DNA of 64,000 bases from an uncultured Prevotellaceae bacterium (GCA_902776685.1 CACYRB010000001.1:29099-93098); one strand, 5' to 3'; numbered from the stretch's first letter, positions 1 to 9,900 are shown. The notes: generated by a model from the letters alone, not told the origin. Program-made: numbers and translations.

Positions 1-2916
1 GAATGGGATTACACCTTTGCCGACTACTACATCCACACCGGCGACTACGAGCAAGCCATCCCCTATCTGCGCAAGGTCATCAAGCACGAGATGCGCAGCA
101 AGCAGCGTGCACGTGAGTGGTTCCTCATGGGCCAGCTGCAAAGTGCACTCGGACGTAAAGACCTCGCACTGAAAGCCTACAAACGTGTCGTGCGCCAGAA
201 TCCTCCCTACGAGGTGGAGTTCAACGCCCGCATTGCCATGACCGAGGTGCTGGCAGCCGGTCAGGCCAAAAAGATGATCAGCCGACTGAAGCGAATGGCT
301 GCATCCGACAAGAACAAAGACTACCTCGACCAAGTCTACTATGCCATCGGAAACATCTATCTGGCACAGAACGACACGGCGCGTGCCATCTCAGCCTACG
401 AGAAAGGCAACGAGAAAGCCACGCGTAGCGGCATAGAGAAAGGCGTGCTGTTGCTCAAGCTCGGCGACATCTACTGGGCGAAAGAGAAGTACAACGATGC
501 TCAGCGCTGCTACGGCGAGGCCATCGGACTGCTCGACAAGGAACGCGACGACTACGAACAGCTCTCCTACCGCTCGAAAGTGCTCGACGAACTGGTGCCC
601 TTCACCGACGCCGTTTACCTGCAAGACTCGCTGCAAACACTTGCCAAGATGGACGAGAAAGACCGCAACGAAGCCATCGACCGCGTCATCCAGGCGCTCA
701 TCAAGAAGGAAAAGGAAGAAGCCAAAAAGGCTGCCGAGCAGAACGCACAGGAGGTGCAGACCCGCAACGGCAGCACTGGCAACCAGAACCAGACCACGCC
801 TGCCATGCCCAATGCCGCCAACCAGCAGAACGGACTGTGGTACTTCTACAACCCGATGGCTGTGAACCAAGGCAAGGCCGCCTTCCAGAAGCAATGGGGC
901 AAGCGCGAGAATGTAGACGACTGGCAACGCATCAACAAGACCGTTGTTGATCTGAGCGGCGGAGAAGGCCAGCTTACCGAAACCCAGCTCGACTCCATCG
1001 CACAGGCCGAAGCCATGGAAGACTCACTCTCGCAGGTTACCGACAGTGCACAGAACGACCCGCACAAACGCGAATACTACTTGGCACAGATTCCCTTCAC
1101 CGAGGAACAGGTAGAGGCCAGCAACCTCATCATCATGGACGGACTTTACCACTCGGGCGTCATCTTCAAAGACAAGCTCGACAACCTGCAGCTCAGCGAG
1201 AAAGCCCTGCGCCGCCTGACCGACCAATACCCATCCTACGAAGGCATGGCCAACACCTACTATCACCTCTTCCTGCTCTACTCGCGGATGGGGATGCACG
1301 AGGTGGCAGCACAATACATCGAACTGCTGAAAGCCGAGTATCCCGACAACGAGTGGACCACCGTGCTCACCGACCCCTACTTTGCCGAGAATGCCCGCTT
1401 CGGCGAGCACATGGAAGACTCGCTCTACGCTGCCACCTACGATGCCTTCAAGGCCGACCGCTACGACGAAATCAGAACCAACAACGAGCTTTCAGAAAAC
1501 AGATTCCCCCTGGGAGCCCACCGCGACAAGTTCATCTTCATCAATGGCATGAGCAAGCTCAACACGGGCAATGCCGACGGCTGTCTTGAGGACATGACGA
1601 CCATCGTCGAGAAATACCCGCAAAGCGACGTCAGCGCTTTGGCAGGCATGATAGTCAACGGAGTAAAGGCAGGCCGCAGACTGCAAGGCGGCAAGTTCGA
1701 CCTCAGCAGTGTCTGGGAACGTCGCACCGCCGTCTTGGCCGACAGCGACTCCATTGCCGCGCGCAAGCTCTCGGCCGACCGCAATGTCGACTTCGTCTTC
1801 ATGATTGCCTACCAGCCCGACTCGCTCGACGAAAACCAACTGCTCTATCAGTTGGCAAAATACAACTTCACCAACTACATGGTGCGCAACTTCGACATCA
1901 ACATCGAAGAAGACGGCGGACTGCACCTCATGCAGGTAGCCGGATTCCGAAACTACGACGAAGCACTGCAATATGCCCGTGCCTTCCACAAGCAACAGGG
2001 CATCGTAGGACTGCTCGGAAAGAGCCGCACCATCGTCATCAGCCAGGCCAATCTGCCGTTGCTCGGCCAACAGTTCAGCTACGACGACTACGACAAGTTC
2101 TACAACAAGCACTTCGCACCGCTCAAGATTAGCACCTACCAGCTGCTTGCCGAGCCTGCCGACATCAACAGCGACCCCGAAGACCAACCCACGAAGAAAC
2201 CCGAAGAGCCATCAATCGAGGAAATCGACCAGATGCTCGACAACGGCGAATACTTCGACAACGGTCTTGAGGGCGCACCCACGAACAACGACGGCACCTT
2301 CGTCAATCCCGACGAAGAAACCGTCACGCCAGTACAAATCGAAGAGAACGTCGCACCGGTGAACGATAACGTAAACGTCAACGAGGAAGCACCCGCCGAC
2401 AACGGCATCATCATTCCTGCCGACGACGACCAGAGCGACGACGACGGCATCATCATCCCGGCAGACGACGAGGAGCAGCCTGTCGACAACCGCCAGCCTG
2501 ACGTCATCATACCCGATGTGCCCGAAGAGGAACCCGCCAAACCTTCATCCCTCATCCGAAAGCCCTCATCCGAAAGCCCCGCTGTCACGCCGCAACCGGA
2601 AGAGAAACCGGAAGTCAAACCCCAGCCGGAGGTAAAGCCCCAGCCAGAAGTCAAACCGCAACCGGAAGTAAAGCCGCAACCGGAAGTAAAACCACAACCG
2701 GAGAAGAAGCCCGAGGTTATCACTCAGCCAGAAGAGCCGGAGATTCTGCCGAGGCCACAGCAGCCGAAGAAAGACGATGACGACGACTTCTACTTCGACG
2801 AAGAGCCGACTACCCCTGCACCCGCAAAGCCCGCGACCAAGGACAACAAGGAGAATAAGGACAACAAGAAGACCTACGACCTCGAGGACGAATACTACGA
2901 CCTCGACGGCTTCTAA
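1..2916 (+). CDS. PorW/SprE-like tetratricopeptide repeat protein (5' partial)
   Basis: The reading frame is open from base 1, so the N-terminus lies outside the window; the first internal ATG is at 91. The visible 971 codons are TPR-like helical pairs (for example around 91-600 and 1080-1420), a central region rich in A, Q and N, a SPOR-like stretch near 1860-2040, and a long acidic, proline-rich tail with five PEVKPQ repeats ending in an Asp/Glu/Tyr-rich segment. Size, tail and the position directly before porX fit the PorW/SprE family, an outer-membrane-associated TPR lipoprotein needed for type IX secretion and gliding in Bacteroidota. The lipobox expected in that family cannot be checked because the 5' end is missing. 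The assignment rests on architecture and neighbourhood. Confidence 0.75.
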   Translation, partial: EWDYTFADYYIHTGDYEQAIPYLRKVIKHEMRSKQRAREWFLMGQLQSALGRKDLALKAYKRVVRQNPPYEVEFNARIAMTEVLAAGQAKKMISRLKRMAASDKNKDYLDQVYYAIGNIYLAQNDTARAISAYEKGNEKATRSGIEKGVLLLKLGDIYWAKEKYNDAQRCYGEAIGLLDKERDDYEQLSYRSKVLDELVPFTDAVYLQDSLQTLAKMDEKDRNEAIDRVIQALIKKEKEEAKKAAEQNAQEVQTRNGSTGNQNQTTPAMPNAANQQNGLWYFYNPMAVNQGKAAFQKQWGKRENVDDWQRINKTVVDLSGGEGQLTETQLDSIAQAEAMEDSLSQVTDSAQNDPHKREYYLAQIPFTEEQVEASNLIIMDGLYHSGVIFKDKLDNLQLSEKALRRLTDQYPSYEGMANTYYHLFLLYSRMGMHEVAAQYIELLKAEYPDNEWTTVLTDPYFAENARFGEHMEDSLYAATYDAFKADRYDEIRTNNELSENRFPLGAHRDKFIFINGMSKLNTGNADGCLEDMTTIVEKYPQSDVSALAGMIVNGVKAGRRLQGGKFDLSSVWERRTAVLADSDSIAARKLSADRNVDFVFMIAYQPDSLDENQLLYQLAKYNFTNYMVRNFDINIEEDGGLHLMQVAGFRNYDEALQYARAFHKQQGIVGLLGKSRTIVISQANLPLLGQQFSYDDYDKFYNKHFAPLKISTYQLLAEPADINSDPEDQPTKKPEEPSIEEIDQMLDNGEYFDNGLEGAPTNNDGTFVNPDEETVTPVQIEENVAPVNDNVNVNEEAPADNGIIIPADDDQSDDDGIIIPADDEEQPVDNRQPDVIIPDVPEEEPAKPSSLIRKPSSESPAVTPQPEEKPEVKPQPEVKPQPEVKPQPEVKPQPEVKPQPEKKPEVITQPEEPEILPRPQQPKKDDDDDFYFDEEPTTPAPAKPATKDNKENKDNKKTYDLEDEYYDLDGF
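2608..2697 (+). repeat. 18-bp coding repeat, five PEVKPQ units
   Basis: Five tandem 18-bp units encode PEVKPQ. Synonymous third positions differ between units (gaa/gag, gtc/gta, aaa/aag, ccc/ccg/cca), so the peptide is conserved better than the DNA. That suggests selection for an extended Pro/Glu/Lys linker rather than recent slippage alone. Confidence 0.85.
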
Positions 2917-2943
2917 TCCCCCATCCTTTAGTTTTCAGTTTTA

Positions 2944-3012
2944 CATGTTAGTAGTTAATAGAAGTTATCAGAAGTTAACAGGCTTGCAGCCTGTGGAGTT
3001 AACGGGCAATAG
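2944..3012. repeat. Dispersed 69-bp repeat, copy 1
   Basis: This segment downstream of the TPR gene recurs, inverted and nearly identical, at 28509-28577. Its core is a hairpin, CAGGCTTGCAGCCTG, flanked by GTTAAC and GTTAT words. Further GTTAAC/AACTCC words fill the remaining gap to the porX start, so the whole 2917-3135 intergenic stretch is repeat-like. Confidence 0.8.
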
Positions 3013-3135
3013 TTCTGTCAATTGCATAGACTATCGTCCGATAACTTCCGTTAAATTCCGCCGACGCAGTCGGCTAACTCCCGTTAACTCCTGAGAAAAC
3101 CTTTCAACATTTCAACCTTTCATCTTTTCAATAAT

Positions 3136-4716
3136 ATGACAAACGGACTATTACTTTGGGTCGACGACGAGATTGAATTGCTCAAGGCTCACATCATCTT
3201 CCTGCAGAAGAAAGGCTACGAAGTCATCACCGTCAGCAATGGCAGCGATGCCATCGACCAGTGTCGTCAACACGCCTTCGACCTCATCTTGCTCGACGAG
3301 ATGATGCCAGGCTTGACCGGACTTGAGACCCTTGCACAGATCAAGGAAATCTCGCCCGCCACGCCAGTCGTCATGGTCACCAAGAGCGAGGAAGAGAACA
3401 TCATGAACCAGGCCATCGGCTCGAAGATTGCCGACTACCTCATCAAGCCCGTCAACCCCAACCAGATTCTCCTCACCCTGAAGAAGAACATCCACCAGCG
3501 CGAGATTGTCAACGAGGTCACCCAGCAGAACTATCAGCAAAACTTCGCCGACATCGCCATGCAGATAGCCGACTGCAAGAACTGGGACGACTGGAAAAAC
3601 ATCTACAAACGACTCGTCCACTGGGAGCTCGAGCTCACCGGCACCGACAGCGCCATGAGCGAGATGCTTGCCATGCAGAAGGAAGAAGCCAACAACAGCT
3701 TCGCCAAATACATCAAACAGCACTACCTCGACTGGGTCAACCCGACACTCCCCCCGCGGTCTGACATCGAAGCAGACCAGGTGCGCCCACTCATGTCGCC
3801 GCAAATCTTCAAAGAGAAAATATTCCCGCTGCTCAGCCACGACGAGAAAGTGTGCCTCATCGTCATCGACAACTTCCGACTCGACCAGTGGCGCACACTC
3901 GCCCAAGACCTCGGCGACCTGTTCGACATCGACGAAGACCTCTACCTCAGCATCCTCCCCACCGCCACACAGTATGCGCGAAACGCCATCTTCAGCGGAC
4001 TCATGCCCACCCAGATAGCCACCATGTTCCCCGAGCTGTGGGTCGACGAAGAAGAGGAAGAAGGCAAAAACCTCAACGAGGCCCCGCTCATCCAGACACA
4101 AATCGAGCGCTACCGCCGCCACGACACCTTCAGCTACCATAAAATCAACGACTCCGTAGCCGCCGACCGCCTGCTCGACCGCTTCAACGAGCTCGGCAAC
4201 TTCGACCTCAACGTCATCGTCGTCAACTTCATCGACATGCTCTCACACGCCCGCACCGAGATGAAGATGGTGCGCGAGCTCGCCAACAACGAGGCCGCCT
4301 ACCGCTCCATCACCCTCTCCTGGTTCCGCCACTCACCGCTGGCCGAGCTGCTGCGACGCCTGGCACAGACCGACCGCCGCGTCATCATCACCACCGACCA
4401 CGGATCCATCCGCGCCACAAAACCTGTGAAGATTGTCGGCGACCGCAACACCAACACCAACCTGCGCTACAAGCTCGGCAAGAACCTCGCCTACAACGCC
4501 AAGGAGGTCTTCGCCATCCGCCAGCCCCAGCAGGCACAGCTGCCCTCGCCCAACCTCTCCACCACCTACGTCTTCGCCACCGGCGACAGCTTCTTCGCCT
4601 ACCCCAACAACTACAACCATTACGTCAGCTACTATCGCAACACCTTCCAGCACGGAGGCATCTCCATGGAAGAAATGATTATCCCCCTCGTCACACTCAC
4701 ACCCAAACGCAAATGA
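3136..4716 (+). CDS. porX: PorX response regulator with PglZ domain
   Basis: 526 residues. The N-terminal receiver domain (about 1-120) shows the acidic pair D10-D11, phospho-acceptor D54 in LILLDEMMPG, and K104 in YLIKP. A helical linker follows, and from about residue 215 a PglZ/alkaline-phosphatase-like domain with CLIVIDNFRLDQW and TTDHGSIR, which carry likely metal ligands. This receiver-PglZ architecture is PorX, which in Porphyromonas and Flavobacterium controls type IX secretion and whose PglZ domain is a phosphodiesterase acting on oligonucleotides. The gene follows the PorW-like gene and overlaps tsaE by 4 bp. ATG 3136 gives the complete receiver domain. A cognate PorY kinase is not in the window. 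Confidence 0.93.
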   Translation: MTNGLLLWVDDEIELLKAHIIFLQKKGYEVITVSNGSDAIDQCRQHAFDLILLDEMMPGLTGLETLAQIKEISPATPVVMVTKSEEENIMNQAIGSKIADYLIKPVNPNQILLTLKKNIHQREIVNEVTQQNYQQNFADIAMQIADCKNWDDWKNIYKRLVHWELELTGTDSAMSEMLAMQKEEANNSFAKYIKQHYLDWVNPTLPPRSDIEADQVRPLMSPQIFKEKIFPLLSHDEKVCLIVIDNFRLDQWRTLAQDLGDLFDIDEDLYLSILPTATQYARNAIFSGLMPTQIATMFPELWVDEEEEEGKNLNEAPLIQTQIERYRRHDTFSYHKINDSVAADRLLDRFNELGNFDLNVIVVNFIDMLSHARTEMKMVRELANNEAAYRSITLSWFRHSPLAELLRRLAQTDRRVIITTDHGSIRATKPVKIVGDRNTNTNLRYKLGKNLAYNAKEVFAIRQPQQAQLPSPNLSTTYVFATGDSFFAYPNNYNHYVSYYRNTFQHGGISMEEMIIPLVTLTPKRK

Positions 4717-5135
4717 CCATCCACATCGCCACACCCGACCAGCTCGCCCAAGCCGCCCGACAGTTCATCGACAACCTCGGCCAGCGTCGCATCGTAGCCT
4801 TCCACGCCCCCATGGGCGCAGGCAAGACCACCTTCATCAGTGCCATCGTCCGACAGCTCGGCATAGAAGAGCCCGCCACGTCACCCACCTTCGCCATCGT
4901 CAACGAATACCATGCCAACGGGAACTCTCAACTCTCAACTCCCATCTACCACCTCGACCTCTACCGGCTGCGTTCACTCGAAGAGGCCATCGACATCGGA
5001 CTCGAAGACTACCTCTACTCAGGGGCCTACTGCTTCATCGAGTGGCCCGACCTGGCAGAGCCCCTGCTGCCCGACGACACCTGCCACGTCAACATCACCG
5101 TCAACCCCGACGGCTCACGCGACATCGAATTCTGA
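4713..5135 (+). CDS. tsaE: tRNA threonylcarbamoyladenosine biosynthesis ATPase TsaE
   Basis: 140 residues. Walker A motif MGAGKTTF lies at residues 34-41, followed by SPTFAIVNEY and YHLDLYRL, all typical of the TsaE/YjeE P-loop ATPase that works with TsaB and TsaD to make t6A37 in ANN-decoding tRNAs. The start overlaps the porX stop (ATGA), implying translational coupling. Between NEY and YHLDLYR there are about eight residues more than usual (NGNSQLST), encoded by a low-complexity run that looks like the intergenic words found elsewhere in this window. Confidence 0.95.
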   Translation: MTIHIATPDQLAQAARQFIDNLGQRRIVAFHAPMGAGKTTFISAIVRQLGIEEPATSPTFAIVNEYHANGNSQLSTPIYHLDLYRLRSLEEAIDIGLEDYLYSGAYCFIEWPDLAEPLLPDDTCHVNITVNPDGSRDIEF

Positions 5136-5338
5136 ACAACCCTGCTTACCATCCGAAAACCTTAATTTTTAACATTCCGACTGTTAAAAATTAACATTCA
5201 AAGTTGCGCGAGAAGGCCGTCTTTGTAAAATATTTTTCCCTCGGTCGCAAATTTTTCACGTATGTGTGTGCAATTCGCTTTGCACCCTAAATTAGGGGGT
5301 TAGGGGTCTTATTGAGGGTCGAGTGTGCAATTTTTATT

Positions 5339-5470
5339 TTGCGAAAGACCTATGTTTCACTTCCGAAAGATAAGCTTTCGCCTTCCGAAAGACCGTCTTT
5401 TGCAACCCAAAACCTTGTCTTTTGCAACCCGAAACATATATGTTTGACAAGCCGAAAAAATTTTTCGCCC
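5339..5470. repeat. 22-bp-period palindrome array A (six units)
   Basis: Six contiguous 22-bp units (5339, 5361, 5383, 5405, 5427, 5449). Each contains a dyad such as CGAAAGATAAGCTTTCG, AAAGACCGTCTTT or AAACATATATGTTT centred at the same place in the unit. Unit sequences differ but the symmetry and the 22-bp spacing are kept. The rest of 5136-5637 is AT-rich with no credible gene; a 97-codon open frame crossing the array is not considered real. Confidence 0.8.
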
Positions 5471-5637
5471 TCATTTGCTGCCGTCGTTTTGCATAAAAAC
5501 GGTATTTTCATCCAATTTAACGATTTTTTTGACGAAAAAATGTCGACAAAATTTTCTCAATTTTTCGCCCTTTCAATGCATATATGTGCAAAAACTGCTG
5601 CATAGGCTAAGCCCCCTCCCCTAATTTACTGGGCAGC

Positions 5638-6396
5638 TTACTTCTCGAAATGCTGATAGTCTTTGCACGACTTCCAGTCGCCGCCCCACTTGAAGCCGCG
5701 CTCGGTGAAGAGGCGGTGCAGGAGGTCGCCGCGACGGATGGTGTAGGGATAGACCTTTGAGCGGTCGGTGTAGGGTCGGGCGGTTGCGGGCTGCACAAAG
5801 AGTGTGCCGTCGGCACGACGCTTGACGTAGGGGTTGTAGAGTGTGTTGATGTCAACGGCCATGCCACGGGCATGGTGCGACAGTTTTTTTGTTCCGGCAA
5901 CGGCACGGAAACAAAAACAGGACGAATTGTTGTGGCGCATGGACTGCTCGTCGTCGGCATCGAAGTCGTCGATGAGCTGCATGCGCTCGATGGGATAGCG
6001 TGCCTGGTAGAGCTTGCGGAAGATGTAGATGAGGTCGGCGGCAATGGCTTGATTGGCAACCATCTCGCCGACGCGGACGATGCCGTCGGCGTCGTAGTGC
6101 AAGACACGGATGTAGCGCAGCTGACTGCGGGGGACGGTGCATGTGGCAGGATAGGACTTGCCCTTCATGCGTGCAAACACCTGGTCGCTGATGGGCAAAG
6201 CCACGAAAGAGTCCGCAGGCTCTCCCAAAGCCCCCCCCAAAGCCTCCCCCAGCCCCTCCGAAGGGAGGGGGGATGCAAACGAACTGCTCGTCAGGGCACC
6301 CCTCCCTTCGGAGGGGCTGGGGGAGGCTTTTGGGGAGGCTGCGGGACTGGGCAACAGGGTGAGCAGGAGAACTATGCTGTAGATAAGATGTTTCAT
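5638..6396 (-). CDS. M15 family (D-Ala-D-Ala carboxypeptidase-like) exported peptidase
   Basis: 252 residues with an N-terminal hydrophobic signal segment (about 1-20). The mature domain has the M15 zinc signature LSHHARGMAVDI (H174/H175, D182) and the C-terminal KDYQHFEK, which supplies the third ligand (H249). The RRGDLLHRLF and FKWGGDW blocks match the M15C/VanY-like group of periplasmic peptidoglycan peptidases. Residues about 21-60 are an unusual Ser/Pro/Gly/Glu linker (SPKASPSPSEGRG, PLPSEGLGEA) encoded by two inverted copies of a GC-rich intergenic repeat. The downstream gene on the same strand ends in a repeat region, so the gene is probably transcribed alone. Confidence 0.85.
   Translation of the reverse strand: MKHLIYSIVLLLTLLPSPAASPKASPSPSEGRGALTSSSFASPLPSEGLGEALGGALGEPADSFVALPISDQVFARMKGKSYPATCTVPRSQLRYIRVLHYDADGIVRVGEMVANQAIAADLIYIFRKLYQARYPIERMQLIDDFDADDEQSMRHNNSSCFCFRAVAGTKKLSHHARGMAVDINTLYNPYVKRRADGTLFVQPATARPYTDRSKVYPYTIRRGDLLHRLFTERGFKWGGDWKSCKDYQHFEK
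6236..6340. repeat. GC-rich palindromic repeat pair inside the M15 gene
   Basis: A 30-40 bp word containing CCCTCCGAAGGGAGGG next to a run of AGCCTCCCCCAG occurs once in each orientation here. A related copy is intergenic at 22664-22708. The pair is translated in frame as the linker after the signal peptide of the M15 peptidase. Confidence 0.75.
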
Positions 6397-6415
6397 GATT
6401 TTATTTCAAATCTGA

Positions 6416-6473
6416 TAACGCGGCGTGCCAAGCCCTCCCGTAGCCGACCGCCGCGTCCCTACATGCTAATGGA
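6416..6473. repeat. Dispersed CGCGGC...CATGCTAATGG repeat
   Basis: The words GCGGCGTGCC, CCGCGTCCCTACATGC and TAATGG recur at 6876-6942, 45389-45522, 51102-51312 and 53485-53513. Here it fills the gap between the M15 gene and trx. Confidence 0.7.
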
Positions 6474-6503
6474 AGACTATGCACTATGAACTATGAACTT
6501 AGT

Positions 6504-6818
6504 CTACAGCAGTGCTTTGATTTTGGCGTCGAGCACGGCTTTGGGGGCTGCACCTACATGACGGTCAACGAGCTCGCCGCCCTTGAAGAACAGGATGGTG
6601 GGGATGGATACCACGCGGAACTGTGCGGCAATCTCTTCTTCCTCTTCCACGTCGCACTTGCCTACGACGACCTTGCCGTCGTATTCCTCGGCCAGCTCGC
6701 TGATGACGGGTCCTACCATGCGGCACGGACCGCACCATGTGGCCCACAGGTCAACTACTAATGGCAATTCGCCATTCTTGTAACTCTCGAAATTTTCGGT
6801 TGTGATTTTTACTTCCAT
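6504..6818 (-). CDS. trxA: Thioredoxin
   Basis: 104 residues, the normal length. Active site WATWCGPCR with C29 and C32, the cis-proline region VVSIPTILFF, and a C-terminal helix. A cytoplasmic dithiol-disulfide oxidoreductase that reduces ribonucleotide reductase, methionine sulfoxide reductase and others. No signal peptide is present, so it is not one of the TlpA/ResA-type exported paralogues. It lies between repeat-rich spacers and downstream of dnaE on the same strand with a gap of about 165 bp, so it is probably separately transcribed. Confidence 0.95.
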   Translation of the reverse strand: MEVKITTENFESYKNGELPLVVDLWATWCGPCRMVGPVISELAEEYDGKVVVGKCDVEEEEEIAAQFRVVSIPTILFFKGGELVDRHVGAAPKAVLDAKIKALL

Positions 6819-6875
6819 AATTTTAATTTACGATTTTAATATTTACTGTTTATTTTTACGATTTTTCAACCTTTC

Positions 6876-6942
6876 AACGCGGCACGCCGCGCATCCCTCG
6901 CTACGCTCGCCCCCCCGTAGCCTTCCCCTACATGCTAATGGA
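6876..6942. repeat. Full-length 67-bp dispersed repeat
   Basis: Begins with a CGCGGCACGCCGCG palindrome, passes through CGCTACGCTCG and ends in CCCCTACATGCTAATGGAG. The same unit occurs inverted at 45389-45455; shorter versions with an internal deletion occur elsewhere. Confidence 0.75.
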
Positions 6943-6984
6943 GCTTTATTTGTTCAACATTTCAACTTTTCAACTTTTCAACAT

Positions 6985-9900
6985 TTAATTAATGTGATAG
7001 CTTAGCACCGGGGTGCTGTCGATGTAGTCAATCAGCTGCTTGCTAATGCTGATGCCCCGCTGCACGGAGCGCAGGGTGACGCTCTCGTTTTCGTCGTCGC
7101 GCGTGATGCGGAACTGTAGGTTCACCTTGCCGGGGCTGTCGTTGATGATGGTGCTCAGTTCGCTATATATCACATCGTTGAAGTCGGCCGAATTGAACGA
7201 GATGGTGATCTGCTGCAGGCGCTTCTCCTTGACGTCGGACAGGAACTCGACGTTCTGAACACGGAGGTCGAAGGTGTCGTTGTAGCGTCGTTTCTCCGAC
7301 TTTGCGGTGATATAGACGGCATAGTCTGGCTTGAGGCGGTTCTGCCATTTCAACCATTCCTCGCCGAAGATGGCCAGCTCGCCCGACGAGCCGAAGTCTT
7401 CGATGGTGATGACGCCATAGGGCTTGTTGGTGGTTTTGGTGAAGCGCTCGGCCACATTGGTGACGATGCCGCCAAAGGTCAGCTCGGCAATCTTGGACAG
7501 TTCTTCCAGGTCGGCATTGCGGCCGAGGTCTCCGCACGAGAGGTTGCACAGGTTGTTGAGCACCACGGCGTATTCGTCGAGCGGATGGGCAGAGAGATAG
7601 ATGCCCACGAGGTCGCGCTCGCGGTTCAACCGCTCGAGTGTGCTCCAGGACTCGGCCTGGGGAACGACGGGTGTGGCAATCTCGACGGGATTCTCATCGC
7701 CGAAGAGGGAGTTCTGCGCCATCTGTTGCTCCTGCTGATAGAGCTGTCCGTATCGGATTAGTGTGTCGAGGAAGGTCTCGCCGGGTTTGTTGCCGGGTGC
7801 ATAGTATTGCTCGCGACGGATGCCGAAGTGGTCGAAGCCGCCGCTGAGCACGAGGTTCTCGATGGCCTTGCGGTTGATGGCGGAGAAGTTGATGCGCTGC
7901 ACGAAGTCGAAGACATCTTTGTAGCGGCCGTTTTTCTCGCGCTCCGTGATGATGGCTGTTGCTGCGCCGTCGCCCATGCCCTTGATGGCTGCCAGGCCGA
8001 AGTGAATCTCACCTTTCTTGTTCACGCTGAACTCGAGGTAACTCTCGTTCACGTCGGGACCGAGCGTGGGAATGCCGAGCGACTTGCACTCGTCCATGAG
8101 TTTGGTTATTTCCTCAATCTTGTCGCGGCGGCGCGTCATGATGGCTGCCATGAACTCGGCGGGATAGTGGGCTTTCAGGTAGGCGGTCTGGTAGGCTACC
8201 CACGAGTAGCAGGTGGCATGACTCTTGTTGAAGGCATAGGATGCGAACTTCTCCCAGTCGCCCCAAATCTTCTCCAGCACCTGCGGGTCGTGACCGTTGG
8301 CCTTGCCGCCCTCGATGAACTTCGGCTTCATGGCTTCGACTATCTCGTGTTTCTTCTTACCCATCGCCTTTCGCAGGGCGTCGCTCTCGCCTCGCGTGAA
8401 GTTTGCCAGCTGGCGGGAGAGCAACATCACCTGCTCCTGATAGACCGTAATGCCGTAGGTGTCTTTCAGGTATTTCTCCATGCAGGGGATGTCGTAGGTG
8501 ACGAGCGACGGGTCGTTCTTGCGTTTGATGAACTCGGGGATATAGTCCATAGGTCCTGGCCGGTAGAGGGCATTCATGGCGATGAGGTCTTCGAAGACGG
8601 TGGGCTTGAGCTCGCGCAGGTATTTCTGCATACCCGCCGACTCGAACTGGAAGGTGCCGATGGTCTGTCCGCGCTGATAGAGCTGATAGGTGAGCTCGTC
8701 GTCGATGGGTATCTTGTCGAGGTCGATATCGATGCCGTGTGAGCGCTTCACAAGTGCCACGGCCTCTTTCAACTCGGAGAGTGTCTTCAAGCCGAGGAAG
8801 TCCATCTTGATGAGTCCGGTCTCTTCAATCACATGACCGTCGTACTGTGTGACGGGCACCTTTACGCCTTTGTTGTCGGGGTCTTCGGCGGTTGACACAG
8901 GCACCCAGTCGCTGATGGGGTCGCGGCAGATGATGAAGCCGCAGGCATGGATGCCCGTTCCGCGCACTGTGCCTTCGAGCATCTTGGCATACTTGATGGT
9001 GTTGGCCAGGGCTGGGTCGGTCGACACTTCCGCCTCGCGCAGCAATGGCGTATGCTTGATGGCGTTGGGGAGATTCATCTTCTCACCGTTGGGCAGACGG
9101 TCGGGGATGGCCTTGCACAGCTCGTTTGACTTGGCAATGGGCACTTTCTCGACACGCGCCACATCCTTGATGGAGTTTTTCGTGGCCATCGTCGCGTAGG
9201 TGATGATGTGGGCACAGTTCTCATGACCATACTTGTCCATCACCCATTGCAGTACACGGCCGCGGCCGTCGTCGTCGAAGTCGGTATCAATATCGGGCAA
9301 TGAGATGCGGTCGGGGTTGAGGAAACGCTCGAACAGCAGGTCGTACTTCATCGGGTCAATCTTCGTGATGCCCAGACAGTAGGCCACGACGCTTCCGGCA
9401 GCGGAGCCACGCCCCGGGCCTACCATCACGTCGAGCTCGGTGCGGGCAGAGTTGATGAAGTCCTGCACGATGAGGAAGTAGCCCGGGAAACCCATCGTCT
9501 TCATGATGTGCAGCTCGAAGCGTATGCGGTCGTCGACCTCTTTCGACAAGGGGTCGCCATAGAGTCGGTGGGCACCCTCGTAAGCGAGCTTGGCCAGATA
9601 GTCGGCCTCGAACTTGATGCGATAGAGCTTTTCGTAGCCGCCGAGGTGGGCAATCTTCTTCTCGCCCTCTTCGCGCGGTATCTGGTTTTCGCCGTTCTCG
9701 TCGCTGGTGAACTCATCGAAGAGTTGTTTCTCCGTGAACTTCTTTCGCCATTCTTCCTCTGTACCAAAACTCTCGGGTATGGGGAAGAAGGGCATGATGG
9801 GGTCGTGGTTGATGCTGTAGATTTCTACCTTGTCGAGAATCTCTATCGTATTCGACAAGGCCTCGGGCACATCCTGGAAGATGTCGTTCATCTCCTGCCT

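Noticed and set aside
3151-4140. Long ORF antisense to porX (329 codons), and similar ones opposite GH92 (46150-47568), GH97 (47997-49466), SusD (55199-56842) and dnaE
   Set aside because: High-GC genes with this codon use leave open antisense frames; the products are Val/His/Asp-rich shadows without domains.
5312-5605. 97-codon ORF downstream of tsaE
   Set aside because: It runs straight through the 22-bp palindrome array; composition and repeated words explain the open frame.
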